Notes: generated from the letters alone by a model not told the origin. Positions 13,052 through 26,400 are shown, counted from the first letter of the stretch. The stretch is DNA of 64,000 bases from Hybos culiciformis (GCA_964007475.1 OZ023275.1:12007829-12071828); one strand, 5' to 3'. Numbers and translations are program-made.

Positions 13052-14235
13052 TTATCACACGCTGCGCCCTCTGATTGAAGACTACTAAAAATTGATAGAA
13101 TTTTTTTTTTCGGTGTATTTTGTTGTTGCATGTCGTTTGTTTTTTTTTCTTCTTTTTTTTTTTTTTTATTATTATTATTTTCTGTATATGTATGTTTGAT
13201 TTGTCTCCTTTGAGAAAAATAAAAAAAAATTTATATATAAAATTGCTACCAAAACCAATTTCAATGAGATCAAAAAAAAAAAAAAAATTGAACATATTAC
13301 TCTCCCCGTTGTTGTTGCCCCCCGTAAAAATGAATGAATAGTAAAAACGAAGTGAAATATAAAAAAAAATAAAAAAAATAAAATATATAAAAAAAAAAAC
13401 TGGTTTTTATTGAAAAAAAGGTATTGATATTCAATATATGAAAAATATAATAAGCTCCGCCTTTGGAACGAATTTATAAATTTTTTTTTTATTGAATTTT
13501 TTTTTATGATTTGTTTCTTTTTTTTTTTTTTTTTTCATTTTTGTAAAACTGATATCAATTTTTTATTATTTTTTTATCGGTTATGTATTTCGAAAAGAAA
13601 TATAAAGGAAGAAAAAAAAAAAAGTAACATTTGGGCTTTTGTTGTTGTTGCTGTTTTTCTGTTGTTGTTGTTGTTTTTGTTGGGATATTGAAAGACACAT
13701 ATAAGTAGGATGAGTTTTTTTTTTTTCAATTTTTTTTTAGGAGGGTGATAATAAATTTCTATATTGCAAAAGAAGAAAATATATATATAATATATTTTTT
13801 TTTGAAGGAAAAATAATGAAAAATAATAATTTTTGTATATAAAAAAAAAAAAAGAAATGAAATGAATAGAGAGTATGTGTGTGATGACGATAAATTGAAT
13901 TTTTAATTAGTTGAATTGTTTTTGTTTGAAATTATGGATTTTAAATGAGGAAAGATTTTTTTTTTTTTATTGAAGAAGAAGAAGTGTAATGTTGTTGTTG
14001 TTGTTGTTCGTTTTGTGTTCGTTTTGTATTTATTTTTTTTTCTATATGAAAGATTTTTATATCAATTTCTTCTTGTTTGCTTTAGACAGTTTGCATTTAT
14101 TAAGGGCAATTGAGCGAAAATATAATATGGATATACATATATATCTATACTATATTATTTATGCTAGGTTGTTGTTATTATTATTGCTGTTGAATAAAAA
14201 GAAGGAATAAAAAGTATGTTAAAATTTTTGTGTTT
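13052..14235 (+). CDS. candidate terminal exon: short C-terminal coding tail plus long 3' UTR
   Basis: A convincing 3' splice site (T-rich tract with CTTGTGTCATGCAG, AG at 13050-13051) is followed by a GC-rich start. With one base finishing a split codon, the frame from 13053 reads YHTLRPLIEDY and stops at TAA 13086-13088. The other two frames also stop quickly (LSHAAPSD, ITRCAL), so the reading frame is not certain. The rest would be 3' UTR. It holds poly-T runs, two TGT/GTT repeat blocks, a Pumilio-like TGTATATA near 13833, and AATAAA words at about 14195 and 14206 followed by GTGTTTTATTTT, a plausible cleavage region. The + strand has 140 G against 44 C over 13321-14220, the reverse of the flank to the left. 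That switch at the proposed exon start is the main support. Upstream exons are not visible here. The product is unknown. Confidence 0.33.
13639..13681 (+). repeat. (GTT)n microsatellite
   Basis: Imperfect GTT repeat interrupted by CTG and a T run. It lies inside the G-over-C segment proposed as 3' UTR. On the opposite strand it would read CAA/CAG, as is common in insect UTRs. Confidence 0.8.
13990..14009 (+). repeat. (GTT)n microsatellite
   Basis: Perfect run of about six TGT/GTT units followed by a TTCG interruption. It is in the same composition-skewed segment as the repeat at 13.64 kb. Confidence 0.8.
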
Positions 14236-14245
14236 TATTTTTTTT
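14190..14245 (+). terminator. candidate polyadenylation region
   Basis: Two AATAAA hexamers at about 14195 and 14206 are followed within 15-30 bases by TGTGTTTTATTTTTTT, the usual order of a poly(A) signal and a GT/T-rich downstream element on the + strand. AATAAA is frequent in this DNA by chance, so the call rests on its position at the end of the skewed segment. Confidence 0.25.
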
Positions 14246-14606
14246 TTTTTTTTTGGTTTTTTATTCATGAAAAATTTATTACTTAGCATCATTTAGTTTT
14301 GAAAAATTTTGGACGACAAAATAATAAATATAATTGAAATTAAAATTTCGAGGTTAAAATATAGATAGGAAAAAAAAAAAAAAATAAAATAAAAAAGAAA
14401 AAGATACTTAGATACAAATATCTTTATGTTGTATTGTCAAAATTATGTAATCCATACAGTATAATGTTAATAAGATATATAAATAGGCATATTAGGCTCA
14501 AGCCTACGGCGATATATTGTTTGAAATATTAATGGGACGTGAAATATTTACAAATAATTACAGGATGCAAAATAATTATATAAAAATCAGAATTCGAATA
14601 ATAATT

Positions 14607-14634
14607 AAAGGCGAAATTTTAAAGGCGAAATTTT
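14607..14634 (+). repeat. tandem duplication of a 14-mer
   Basis: Two perfect adjacent copies of AAAGGCGAAATTTT. Confidence 0.9.
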
Positions 14635-17269
14635 AGGCCTTCAAATTAGTCTCTAAAATTTTTACAGAACTCTGAATCTAATATTATTCCTATTTAGCTA
14701 TTGCATTTCTGATGAGAATTGTTTAAACATGCAAGCATACATACATCTACATTCTATATCGAGATATAAGGTTTGTGGTCAGGTGGCTTGAATTTTATTG
14801 ATATTTAATTATTGAGAATCCGAAATTTTTGAGCCCTCGGTGTTTAAAATTATTACGAAGTTCTGGGGCCAAATTCTACAGCTATGTTGTTCAAAAAAAT
14901 GTTGATCGAATGTCTTGTAGGTACACCCAGTGTTAGATTGATCAAAAATTCCTTGACAATGTTATGTCACCATGAATATTTATTAATTTTATATCAAAAG
15001 AGACGTAACATACATATAATTTGTTTTAAAAGACTACAGAACTTCTTATTACGTATAACGACACCCTCTTTGTCCCTAATATAGACGCAGTTTGGTATCT
15101 TAATGTTTGCATAACTATAACAGATCGTCATATTTTATATAAGATTAAAAGAAAAAATTCAAATAAAATGTTTAATTGAATTAATTAATTGAATAGATTT
15201 AGATTCAAAATTAAATGTAAAGGGCAATATAGTTATAAAAAAAATTTTCGTCTTTCAGTTTTCTCGGTAATTGAGCTCATAAATTTTCAAAATAAATTAT
15301 TATTTATGTATTGACGTCGAATTTTGAATCAAAAATTTAATAACGAAATATTATTAATGATTAATAATGCTTGCAAAAAATAAAATAAAATAATGAAAAT
15401 TAATTATATATATATTCTTAATATTCATTTAATGGAGCCTATAGCATTTCATGTTATAGTGATTTTATTTATTATTTACTTTTAATTACATAATTTTTTT
15501 TTCGAAGTATTAATTTTGTTACAAGTAGGTATATATTTTGCTGTAAAAGTTGAATTTTGATTTATCTTGTGTATAATGTAAATTATGAATTTCGTAAGCA
15601 AAAATTCCAAAGAAATGAAGTTTACCTTCTAAAATCTTTTAGAATTATTGGACGATACTTTTGTGTTCAAAATTTCTAGAAAATATAAGAAGTTCTTAGT
15701 TATACTGAAAAGAATCCAATAAACTGTCAATAGTACCAAACAAAACCCATATTATGAAATTTAAATTACTTTCATAGAGATATTTTAATTTGACGGCTTC
15801 CAAATTTCATATTAAAATCATTTGTTAACAAACTTCAAAGTAATTAATGCAGTTTTAAGTTGCTCATTCATCTGTCTTTAGCTCAATCATTCTTCACTAA
15901 TATTTTTCGAAGAAAAGAATACGAAACCAGTTTCAATTTTCAATAAATTGAATTTTGAATAAAATTTTATAACAATCAATTTCAATATATACCTACCTAG
16001 TATTATTATAGTTTTAACAACTTTGATATTCTTTTTTATATAAATAGCTGACTGAAATTTATCGTTAATATCTGAAAAAAAAAAATCAAATTGAATTTTT
16101 CACATTTGCATAACAAGAGCATAAATAATTAAAAAAGGGACATAAAGGGAAAAAATAATGGAATAAATATAATAATAAATATATATAAGTTATAAATTTT
16201 TACTTACATACATGCAATATTATAGTTATATTTGGTGTTAAAGAAAAATATATTATTTTTTTTTGATATTATAATTTATTGGTCAGGATTTTTTATTTTT
16301 TTTACAATCAAACAAAATTTGTTATAAAAGGGTTTCAAAATGATCGGAAATTTATTTGAATTTTTAGAAGCAAAAAAAAAAAAAAATTAACTCCAGATGT
16401 TTTAAATGGTCTCACTGTCTGATGATCTCTAATAAGATACAAGAATCTAAGATAATAATTTATTTCTTAAAATTATTTTAAAATATCTACCTTCACGTGT
16501 ATACTTGCTATAGCTTTGATAACCTTCAACTTTGCACTAATTAAAAAAAAATACCAATTTATCACGATATTTTTAGTATTGCAGGCAATTTTCTATATAA
16601 AGTTAATAGTAAATAATTTTTTTTGCATTAATAATAAATATCTTGTTTACAATATGCTCAAATATAATACTTTTTTTTTTTTGGGTTAATTTCCTAGTAA
16701 AATTTTGTGCATAATTTAATTCTCTGATATAATATGAGAAAATTTTAAAACTTAACAGAATCTGTATAAATATGATAAGTATTTTTATACAAGCTTCATA
16801 CAATATTTAAGAATAAAGGGTCAATTTCCTAGTGTTATTCTCTCACAGCAAAATATACAGCGAACAGCAGATACATTTATTTTATGAGAAATATAGATAG
16901 TATTTAAAGAAAAAAGAAACTTACATGCAGATACAAAATTTTATTCATGTTAGATACAAAAAAAAAAAAAACTGTTGTACCTTCTTATGATAAAATATAA
17001 TTTGGCTTATGCAGAATTCGGCATTCATTCAGAAATTTTTATATTTATATAAATGCAGTATTCAAAGAATTCTAATCGTTATCAATTTTTGAGCATTTCA
17101 CATTTCCCGAAAAAAGTTCAAAATATATGTAATTATTGAATGACATTCATTTTTAGATATTAATATTATTTCTAATGAGCTTTACTTGACTTTTTTTCCA
17201 TTAAATATGTAGTAATATGTCTAAATTAATTATATTTTACGCTGCCATTGTGTAAAACTTATTTTACTC

Positions 17270-17460
17270 TGTATGGATGCACCACGGTATACCTAAAATA
17301 TATATCGGAAAAGGCGACATACCTCCAAACATCTTGAATTTGACATTTTGGGGACTGTCGGGGTAATATAAAAGATTTGGTATAGGTAGTCAATATATAT
17401 AAACATTCGTGGGCCATGTCTCAGAAAAGGGGTCTGCCCCCAACACAAATCTTCAATTTT
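17270..17460. repeat. GC-richer diverged direct repeat
   Basis: GGAAAAGGCGACATACCTCC at 17307 and AGAAAAGGGGTCTGCCCCCA at 17423 begin two diverged, similarly ordered segments 116 bases apart. Both run on to ...TCTT(G/C)AATTT. The second contains the small inverted repeat GGGGTCTGCCCC. GC is well above the surroundings. It may be a fragment of an old dispersed repeat. No frame is open across it. Confidence 0.35.
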
Positions 17461-18998
17461 GTTTTTGTACAAAAGTTTTTTTTACTTCAATAATTTTTTT
17501 TTGGTAAGAGCAACAGAATTGACAAATAAAGCCGAAATATTTTATTTCAAATTCAAACGAGAAATAAAGCCAAAATTAGAAAATCGGCAAATTCGAATAT
17601 GAAATAAAAGTATTTTTTGAATTTATTTCGTTATATGTACTGTGTAGCATAGCATGGAACCGAAATTTATATTTTACTTTAATATTTTAAATTTCGTCAA
17701 ATATTCACTTGATGTAAAAAAAAAATATTCTGATCATTAAATCATATTAATTACATACGGAATTTTATTAAAAAATATTCTTGATTCTAAAAAAAAAAAA
17801 AAACAATGTATGTGCTTAATAAGATACGGGTTGATTTTTGGTATTATGACGAGTTACTTTTTTAAATATTTTGTACATATTATTATATTCTGTGACATGA
17901 AGAATTTCACTTATCCAACAGCAATTTGTATATTTGCTTTCCATTTCGCTTTTCTTTTGGTTAACCTTTAGGTTAATTACTTAGAAAATTAGAATTGTTT
18001 TCATTGCACCTCTAAAAAGTCAGTATTAAATCTTGCTACTACACCTGTTCAAATATTAAATTTTGAGAAAAATATTACGTATGGATTAAATTGTTGTTAT
18101 TAGAAATAAATAAATTTTTGTATTTTATTTAGGTACCTATATATTCAACTTCAATGCAAACACTTCATATGAAAAATTTTATTTTATCTGAAATTTTTAA
18201 GATAAAAGTTTTAACATGAAATAATTTAACATATAAATCTGTAAACTTATTATAACAGCATAGATACAATAATGTTATGTATTTTAAAAATGTATCTAAA
18301 ATTATAATTTTTCTGATATGTACAACTAATACATTTATAAATATTTTTAAAACAGAACTAGGAATTTCACCGTCATAAGATAAATTTAACATTGTGTATA
18401 CAGTTTTTTAGTGAGATAAAATTTTACCACAATAACAGAAATCTGTAGTAAATATTTGTTATGAATATACTCTTGTTGAATTGTTGTTGTTAATACATAG
18501 AGAACTCATATTCATTAAATTTGTACTGAATATTGTTATTATAATTTTTTGTGCGACTAGGAATTGAGCCATTTATAAGAAATGAAAAATTATAAGTTTT
18601 TATTTTCGTTTAATTTCATATTAATTTTATTCAATAATCTCATGAGAATTTATTTTTGTTTGATTATTTTTATTTAAAGATTCAGTTTTTTTTTGTTTTT
18701 TTTTCTGTTCTAAAATAACCCTTTTATATTCTTTAAAATGTTAATGCAAAATATTTGAATATGGGTTTGATGAAACTAGCTATAATATAATATTATTATC
18801 ATATGAAACTAAGATATTTTAATAACTGGGGGGAGCTCTTTTATTTCAAAAATCTATTTTGTTGAAAATAAGTTACTTTGATTCAAAATAGAACATAGAT
18901 AATATTATTTTTGTCTACTTTAGAAGTTTATGAATTTTTCGTTCGCTGAATTGTTTTTATATCGGACGAATTTTAAGTACAATTTCCTTTCCTTTCAG

Positions 18999-19084
18999 AG
19001 TTCTACAAAGACATCAATAATCTTCCATTGGAGCTCAAGGTTCTGTACACTGTTTTTGTATATTCTGAATATACAAAAGTTTAA
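18999..19084 (+). CDS. candidate terminal coding exon
   Basis: A pyrimidine tract TTTCCTTTCCTTTCAG ends at 18998. Its C content makes it stand out from the ubiquitous poly-T. The following frame (two bases completing a codon, then 19001 onward) reads FYKDINNLPLELKVLYTVF and eight further codons to TAA at 19082-19084. AATAAA occurs at 19173-19178, giving a possible short 3' UTR of about 100 bases. A weak internal donor, CAAG/GTTCTG, lies at 19039/19040. Frame 1 is also open for about 28 codons. No family is recognised. The C-terminal part of the frame overlaps a palindrome (19054-19078). It could be an alternative last exon, a relic or chance. Confidence 0.25.
19054..19078. repeat. 25-bp palindrome
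   Basis: Perfect inverted repeat with arms TTTTGTATATTC and GAATATACAAAA around a single central T. Confidence 0.9.
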
Positions 19085-20203
19085 CATTTGAAATGTTTTC
19101 GAAGCGAAGTATTTCCGAAAAAAATATTAATTAAATTAAAATGAAATATTCACACAATACTTTTCTTTTCCAAATAAAAAATATAAAATAAAAAAATTAA
19201 AAAAAAATTTTCGATTATTTTCTTCATCATTGCCTTAATTTCCTGCTATAATTTCAGTTTTCTAAGAACCCTTTTTTCTGTGTCTTGTTTAAAGGACAAT
19301 ATATATACCATTTCGAATTATCAATAGCAGAAAAAAAAATAATAAAATTAGATTTTTATGCAAATGATCTGAATCGAATTTTTATATATAATATTATAAG
19401 GAATGAGAAGATATTTTATCTGAAAAAGGATATTACCTTTTTTTAGTAATTTTTTTTTTTATAAATTTTTATTCTGCTCCTCTGGAGTATTAATCCTTTA
19501 ACAATAAAATTATACACATCGATTTTTTTTTGTGATAAATTTTATTTGAATAAAAATAATAATTTTGATATAAAAACAATTTTTTTTTTTTTTTAATTCT
19601 ATACCTATAATAACTATACGTATAATAATAATAACAATAATCAAGGATTCAAGAATATAAAAGGATAACAATATCCTTCCTGTTTAATAATTATTCAGGT
19701 TTTTGATCTATAAAAGATGAATTTGGAAAAAAAAAATTTAAATAATAATATAGATTGAAAAATTTTCAGGTTTTTTATTATATTATTTAATTTATATTGA
19801 ACGTTATATACGTATATATATTATGGAAAAATGTAAAAATAAAAAAACATAAAATAACAAAACATAATATCGTCGCATAAACGATATACATACTTATGTA
19901 TAGTTTCGATTACGGAATAATTATGCTTTATAAATTCTTTAAATCTCAATATATATTGGAATTATAATTTTTGGGATTTTATAACTTTTTTTGTTGTTGT
20001 TTATGTTAATCCTTTTTTGTAATAAAATTTTCTAACCTCATAAATGATAAATTTATTTGATATTGCACACCGATAGTAAATTTTACTTAGAATAAATTCT
20101 TAATGTGGGTATTATTGCAATTGAATCATAATACATGCAAATGCAAGGTAAATATTATTGTTATTGTTAAGTATAATTATTAAGATTTCTAGCTCATTTT
20201 CCA
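19085..20203. other. AT-rich non-coding stretch
   Basis: A second pyrimidine-rich 3' splice-like site (TGCTATAATTTCAG, AG at 19256-19257) is followed by a 62-codon open frame to TAG at about 19444. Its composition (F, I, K, N, Y) is what chance gives, so it is not called. The remainder is A/T low complexity. Confidence 0.55.
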
Positions 20204-20250
20204 TCAAAAATGGAAAAAAGAACTAAATGTTTTCATAATCTCCGTCCATT

Positions 20251-20304
20251 CGTCCTTCACTAAAATGCTTATAATTAATGACCGTCCTTCACTAAAATGC
20301 TTAT
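20251..20304. repeat. 32-bp-period duplication of a 22-mer
   Basis: CGTCCTTCACTAAAATGCTT followed by AT occurs perfectly at 20251-20272 and again at 20283-20304, separated by 10 unrelated bases. The second copy runs into a GCTTAT repeat. Confidence 0.9.
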
Positions 20305-20350
20305 GCTTATGCTTGAATGCCAAAAAATGCGCAATTTCATTCACTATCAC

Positions 20351-20415
20351 CTCGACCAGAGAATGAGATTCGGCCATTTCGGGTTTAGGTGCAAGAGGCA
20401 CTGAACCGGACAAAG
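20351..20415 (-). CDS. candidate internal exon
   Basis: On the - strand TTATTTACAG (AG complement at 20417-20416) precedes a 65-base stretch of about 50% GC, a sharp outlier here. It ends at GAG/GTGATAG, a usable donor, at 20351/20350. After two bases it reads LSGSVPLAPKPEMAESHS plus LVE with no stop. The frame stays open past the donor for about 49 codons through the duplicated 22-mers, down to 20204. Exon-sized length, raised GC and bounding AG and GT favour an exon, but the pyrimidine tract is weak. The product is not recognised. Confidence 0.25.
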
Positions 20416-23400
20416 CTGTAAATAATTTTTATGTAAAATTTTGTATTTTAAATTTTTTTAAAAAGATCTTATGTATTCAGGCCAAAATTAGTTTGTTGGA
20501 CGAATAGATATCTATTAGGATTAGAGGAATTTAAAAAAAATATTCTACTTCCAATATTTCCCAAGGATTCGGACTAAGGTTTGGATGTCGAGCAAATTCT
20601 TATATTTGTATAACGTATGTCGTATTATTATGGTATTTAAAAAGCCTAATAAAATATGTTTAGCTCCTGCTTGTGATCAAGGTAACTGAAAAGTTTGAAG
20701 TATCTTAAATCGAAACGTGCAGCTTTGTGGTTTTGTCTTTGTTAACAAAATTTAATTAAAAATTAAACTTATTCATCATACAAATAAATTTTATATCGTA
20801 AATATAAAATCGAACACAATTTCCCTTATAGTATTTAAGAAACTACATTTCCTTTCAGTTTAAAGAAACTATATGTAACAAAAAATTATGCTACTTATAA
20901 GTACTATGGTAAGATAATGAAAAGAATAATCTTTTTTGATGGCTATATGATGAATGAATTTTATAATAATTCCATTCAATGTTTCCGTTGAAGTTTATTT
21001 TTATTTTTATTATTATTTCTATTTTTTTTTTTCAATATAAAAGGTATCTAATTTTCAGGACCTTCTCATATTTTTCTATACTTTGGAATAAAAAAAAAGG
21101 CACACATTCGGCTGAACTGATTTATTTTGTCAATTTGAATATTTTGAATATTTTATTTGAATGAAAAGATGTTTCAGTTTTTTTTTTTTTTACTTTATTT
21201 TTTAATTAATTCAAAACGGATGAATAAAATCTGTTGAAATTTCTCACAATCACAATTATGTATTAATAATTCTCTTGTAAAATCATTTATGCAAAATTTT
21301 TATGAAAAAAAAAAATTATTTTTAAATGTTTATTGTTAAGCTTCCGATTGAATATACATATAGAAATATATTTAGTTTTTAAATTTTTTTTTAAATAAAT
21401 TCTGAAATTAAGTTTATAGAAATTGATATTTTGTTACTTCTTCGACGCATATTTGGACGGAGTATAAGATAAATATAATTTACATATATAGCTTATAATT
21501 ATAATTATGTCGTAAATTTTGTTATAAAAATAATTAAACCCGATATCTTGTTCCCCAATGACATTAAATTTAACTTAGTGAAGGCTGAAATTAAACTTAT
21601 AATGATTTTTAATCAAATTATTTATTTTTTTCCCGTGTGTTTATTTATATATCATTCTAATGATTTTTAATATTTTTATTAAAGAAAAATAATATATATC
21701 TTTTGGTATTTTGGATTACCGCCAAATTTTTGATTCATCAAGAGAATAAAAATGTTTTCTTTTTTCGTTTCCAACACCGGAACATAATAACAATGATTTT
21801 ATTCAGGTTTATTATCAATAAAATTATCGGAACTAAAAAAATTATTTGTTTTACGGACTAAAAACTTTGTATGTATTCAAAATGGAATTGGTCAGTTTGG
21901 AAGGAATGAAGGAATACAATTTTTTATTCAAATTACGCGATAGAAGAAATGAAATAACAACATAAAAATCATACTTTTGTCACCAATGACTTTAAAAACG
22001 AATTAAGTTTTTACTAAAATGCTTATAGAATTTAGTTAGCCGGCGCTTTCTGAAGCTAAGTTTACATTCGTGAAAACGTAATTCGACTAAAATCATTATT
22101 AAAGTGATGCTAAGATGAAGTGGAAGTAAATCACAGATTTCAAAGTGATAATAATTACATTTCCCCGCAACAGAAAATCGGATATATATAAAAGTTATAT
22201 ATAATATGTACTTAAAATCTGATAAGCTTATTAAACTTTATATATAACTATTAAGTATTTATGAAATAGCATCAAATGAGTAATTTTCATATATACATAA
22301 TCTATATTGAAAAAAAAAAAAATTAAAAATGAAAGCGCTTAATAAACATGTTTTGAAAAAATAATCAATATAATATCTTCATAAATGGATCGTATAAGTA
22401 AATGTTGTAAACAAAAATCGTTAAAACCTAATTTGTCTTGAAAAATTGATGTCAGTTAAGCTCATCATTGAAAGCAATAATCATTTATAATAATTTCTTT
22501 TAACAAAAAAAAAAAATAAAAAATGGAATGAAATAATGTTCAATTTGAAAAGATCTTTTCAGAAAATCACTAAGATGACCAAATTGTCATTCATTATGTC
22601 AGCTTGGAATTATTATATATGTATGTACACAGAAAGAAAAAAGTCAATATTATTAATTTAAAAGAATTGTGAAAGAGTCAATTTTTGTTTAAATAAAAAT
22701 ATCCAAAAAATTAATTTATATGTGTCATATACTTTCAACGCAGTAATTTCCGATCATTGGAAATGTTTTTTTTTTTTTTTAGAAATATGTAGGTTGTTTT
22801 ATTATATGTATTTCTCTTATTAGCTTTAAAAACTCAATAATGTCTTCAATTTACTTTTTTCTTTGTGTACTTGTAGTATAGAAATTGATAATTTTGGTTT
22901 CAAAAATGAAATATGAATATAAAATTCGTTTCGAAAGCTGTTGAAATGAGTTTTTGCTTCCAGGGAGTGATTTTATAACTTATTTATATTATAGAATCTA
23001 TTTTTAATCGATAAATTCTAATTATCTAAAAGATTATCGAAGAACACTTTAATACGAACAAGACCCTTCAAAGGTAAATGTTTCGGGTATCAGACATACA
23101 TGTCCACACTAACAAAATAAATAATTACTTAATTGCTTAATTCACTATGAAAATTATATAATTTCAGTACAAAAATTTACTCTGTACACAGTCATTAATA
23201 TTGAATACCAAAGCAATATATATACAGCCTAATAAAAATAATAATAATAATAATTCAAAGTATAGCAATGATTTATATCTAATGAAATTTTTTATTGCCA
23301 TTTTAATTTTGAAGCTTATTTTTGTAAAGTCCAAATAAGTGCACTTTAATATTTGTTTTTTTTTTTCGTCAAACTAATAAATGAGTTTTAGTTCAAGAGT

Positions 23401-26400
23401 TTAATTCAACTTGTAAGTAAAAAAAATTATGTCTAAAAATTAAGCAGCATTTTTTTTTTTGCTTTAATATTACTAATGATATTTAAATAAATATAATTTT
23501 ATGATTTTTTTTTTGTTATTTTATTTTCATTAAAATCTTAGAAAATTTTTATAGACTTTTATTATCTATTTTTGAAGAGATTTTAGATTCATAACAACAA
23601 AATCTGTTTAATTTGAAACAAAAAAGTAATAAAAACAAATATTTTGTTTAATTTTGTGTTGAAATCTTCTTTTTTTTTTTTTTAGTTAATATCATAAATT
23701 TTAATTTCATTTGAAAAAAAAAAAATAAATAATAATAAAACAAAAATATATTATTAAGTATATTTTATTTTGAAAAATTTATTACACACCTCTTATAATA
23801 AAAATTTAGATCAAATATTGAATGAAATTAAGGTTTGAAAGTTGAAAAATGATGTGAAGATAATTAGTTTTTTTTTTTGTTAAGTTGGTTGGGGCATTAG
23901 TGAGTAGCTAGGTGCTGTATTACTTTTCCCTCTTTGTTTTTAATAGTGCGTTATGATGACATTAAGTTAGATTGCGATTGAGGGGACTTTGTGCGAATAT
24001 TATGTATTCGGAAAAAAGTTTGATGCAACTATTGATTGAAATCAAAAAGAATATTAATATAAACTTAAATTATTAGTTATACATAAATATGTTAGGCTTA
24101 AAATAACACACAAAAGCCAGCATACCAAACTTCGTTGACATTACATCGAATAAATTAGTATAAATTAGTATATTGTATCTTATGATTTTATAAATTTTTC
24201 CTTATTTAGAAATGTGCAATAGATAAGTAAAATGTATATCACAGTCAACGTTAAAAAGATGACAGCGTTAACCTATAAACATTATTCAATTGAAGGGTAT
24301 AAATAACAAGGCTGAATATAAGCAAATCAATTGAAGGACATAATTTTTTTTTTTTTTTTTTATAAAATTTATGTCAAAATTATACACTTTAAATTCAATT
24401 AATTTTCAAAGAGTGAATTTTTCTAAAAATAAAAACGTAGAATTATAAAATAAAAATTACCAGGTATTAAACTTATAATTTTTTTTGATTTTTTAGAAAA
24501 ACAAAAAAAAAGTCAAAAAAGTTAAAACAATTATCAATTAAATAAAAAACATAATTATTATTAAAGCCATAAGTAAAAGAAGAAGAAGAAAAAAAATTAA
24601 ATGTTAACAGGTTAAAATATATAAATTCATTAGTCTTAAGTTAGATATACAAATTTTGTTATTTTTTTTTGTGTTATTGTTATTGTTTTTATTTCTATTT
24701 TATTTTTTCCTCATAAATATATAAGTATAAAGATTAAAGTTTTCTTTTTTTTTTATTATTATTATTATTATTTTGAGTACAATAAATTTTTAATATCATA
24801 AAAAAAATATTAACCTGAAATTAAAAAAAAAAAAAAAATCAAGAAATAACAAAAATAACATTAAAAAAATATGTAATAAAAAAAAAATTGATGAAAATTA
24901 AAAAAAAAAAAAAAAAACAATAATATAAATTTGGATAGTTTTAGTAAAATATTATTTTTTTTTTCAAGAAATAATTTTAATAACTGACGAGTAATCAACT
25001 GAAAGGAAAAATGTTTTGATTATACGAGAGGAATACAAAATTAAAACAAACCCTGATAGTGGACTTGTGGGAGAATCGAAGCTTTTTCGTTATAGGGAGC
25101 AGAAAGTCGTAAGCGTAATTAAGAGTGAATCGTTATTTTTTTGAAAACTGAAATCAAGTGGTGTATTGATTTAATTAAATAATTGGAACTTAATATTTGT
25201 TTTAAACTTATATTTTTTTTGTCTTTTTTTTTATTAAACCCTGAACTATGTATATCCGTCTGAAGGCCCAAAGAAATGAAATATTACTAAGCCATGACTT
25301 TTCAATGACTATCTATACTATCCTAATTAAACTACATGTTTATTTCTTAGTTCATTAAGTAGTAAATACATTTAACATTTTTCTTTTCAATTAAAAAAAA
25401 AAAATAAAATTAAATAAAATGTTAAGAAAATTTTCGTAGAAAAAAGTGTAATTGAAAAATAAAAAAAAATAAAGGTAGAAAAAGTAAAATAATTACAATT
25501 TACTGTTAAAAAGTAGTGTGGGAAATGAATTTAGTTATATATATATTTTAGTTTTTTTTTGGCTAAATTACGAAATGTACATTTTATTTTTGGAAATTTA
25601 ATAATAATAAAATTTATTCATATGAATAATAAATTCATTTTTTATTTCTATCGTAGATTGATCTTTGAGGTTTCATTAAATAAAAAAATGGGGCACTTAT
25701 AATTCAAGGTCCATAAAATAGTTGAATATACCTATATAGTTATTGGGAATAAAGTTTTATTCATGCTGTCAAAAAAAAAAAATAGAGATTTACTTACAAA
25801 TTGTCATTGAAAAATTAAATATTGTTAATATTAATACATAAAACAGTTTTTATTTTTTTACACTAACAATATAAGAAGATTAAATTTCGATTGGGACTAA
25901 AACAGATTCAAACTCTAAAAGAAAATGTAATGTATGTGAATCAAGGGTTTACCGAAATAAGTTTTTGCTATTTTTTTTATGTTTCTGATTATTATAAATC
26001 TGAACTATTTATTGATAATATTTGGAAAGATTATTTTACCATCATTTCAGATTTCCACATTATTTTACTACTGGATACAATTAGCTGAGGTCACAATCGT
26101 TCTTAAAAATATTTAATTTATTATAATATTCAATACATAGAATTTAGTTTTTTAAACTCTACTTTCATTTCAACAATGTTCATTTAAACATTTTTTGGCG
26201 CAAAATTATCAATTAAAATGCAACGAATATTAAATATTATAATTCTTAAAACTGAAAATAAATGTTCCATAACAAAAATAATGTATAAATTTTCTATACA
26301 AACATAAATACATAAAATAATGATCTTTGCGTGAAATGGATTATTATATAGTTTTTCTTAAAATATACTCTTCTTGAACTTAAATTATTATGTTGTATGT

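Larger units (their letters stand above)
14236..18996. other. AT-rich non-coding stretch
   Basis: No gene is supported. G-over-C composition persists to about 14,400 and then fades. A 14-bp perfect inverted repeat, TAGGCTCAAGCCTA, lies at 14493-14506. A duplicated 14-mer lies at 14607-14634. TACCTACCTA occurs at 15990-15999. The patch 14,820-15,080 is somewhat GC-richer and holds a 66-codon frame (14884-15084) that I do not recognise and treat as chance. Confidence 0.6.

Noticed and set aside
19258..19446. 62-codon open frame after TTTCAG
   Set aside because: I/K/F/N/Y-rich composition typical of chance frames. A stop lies just upstream and nothing marks it as coding.
21452..21475. TGGACGGAG, matching the miR-184 seed (also near 20250 on the minus strand)
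   Set aside because: The match stops after nine bases and neither site has a complementary arm.
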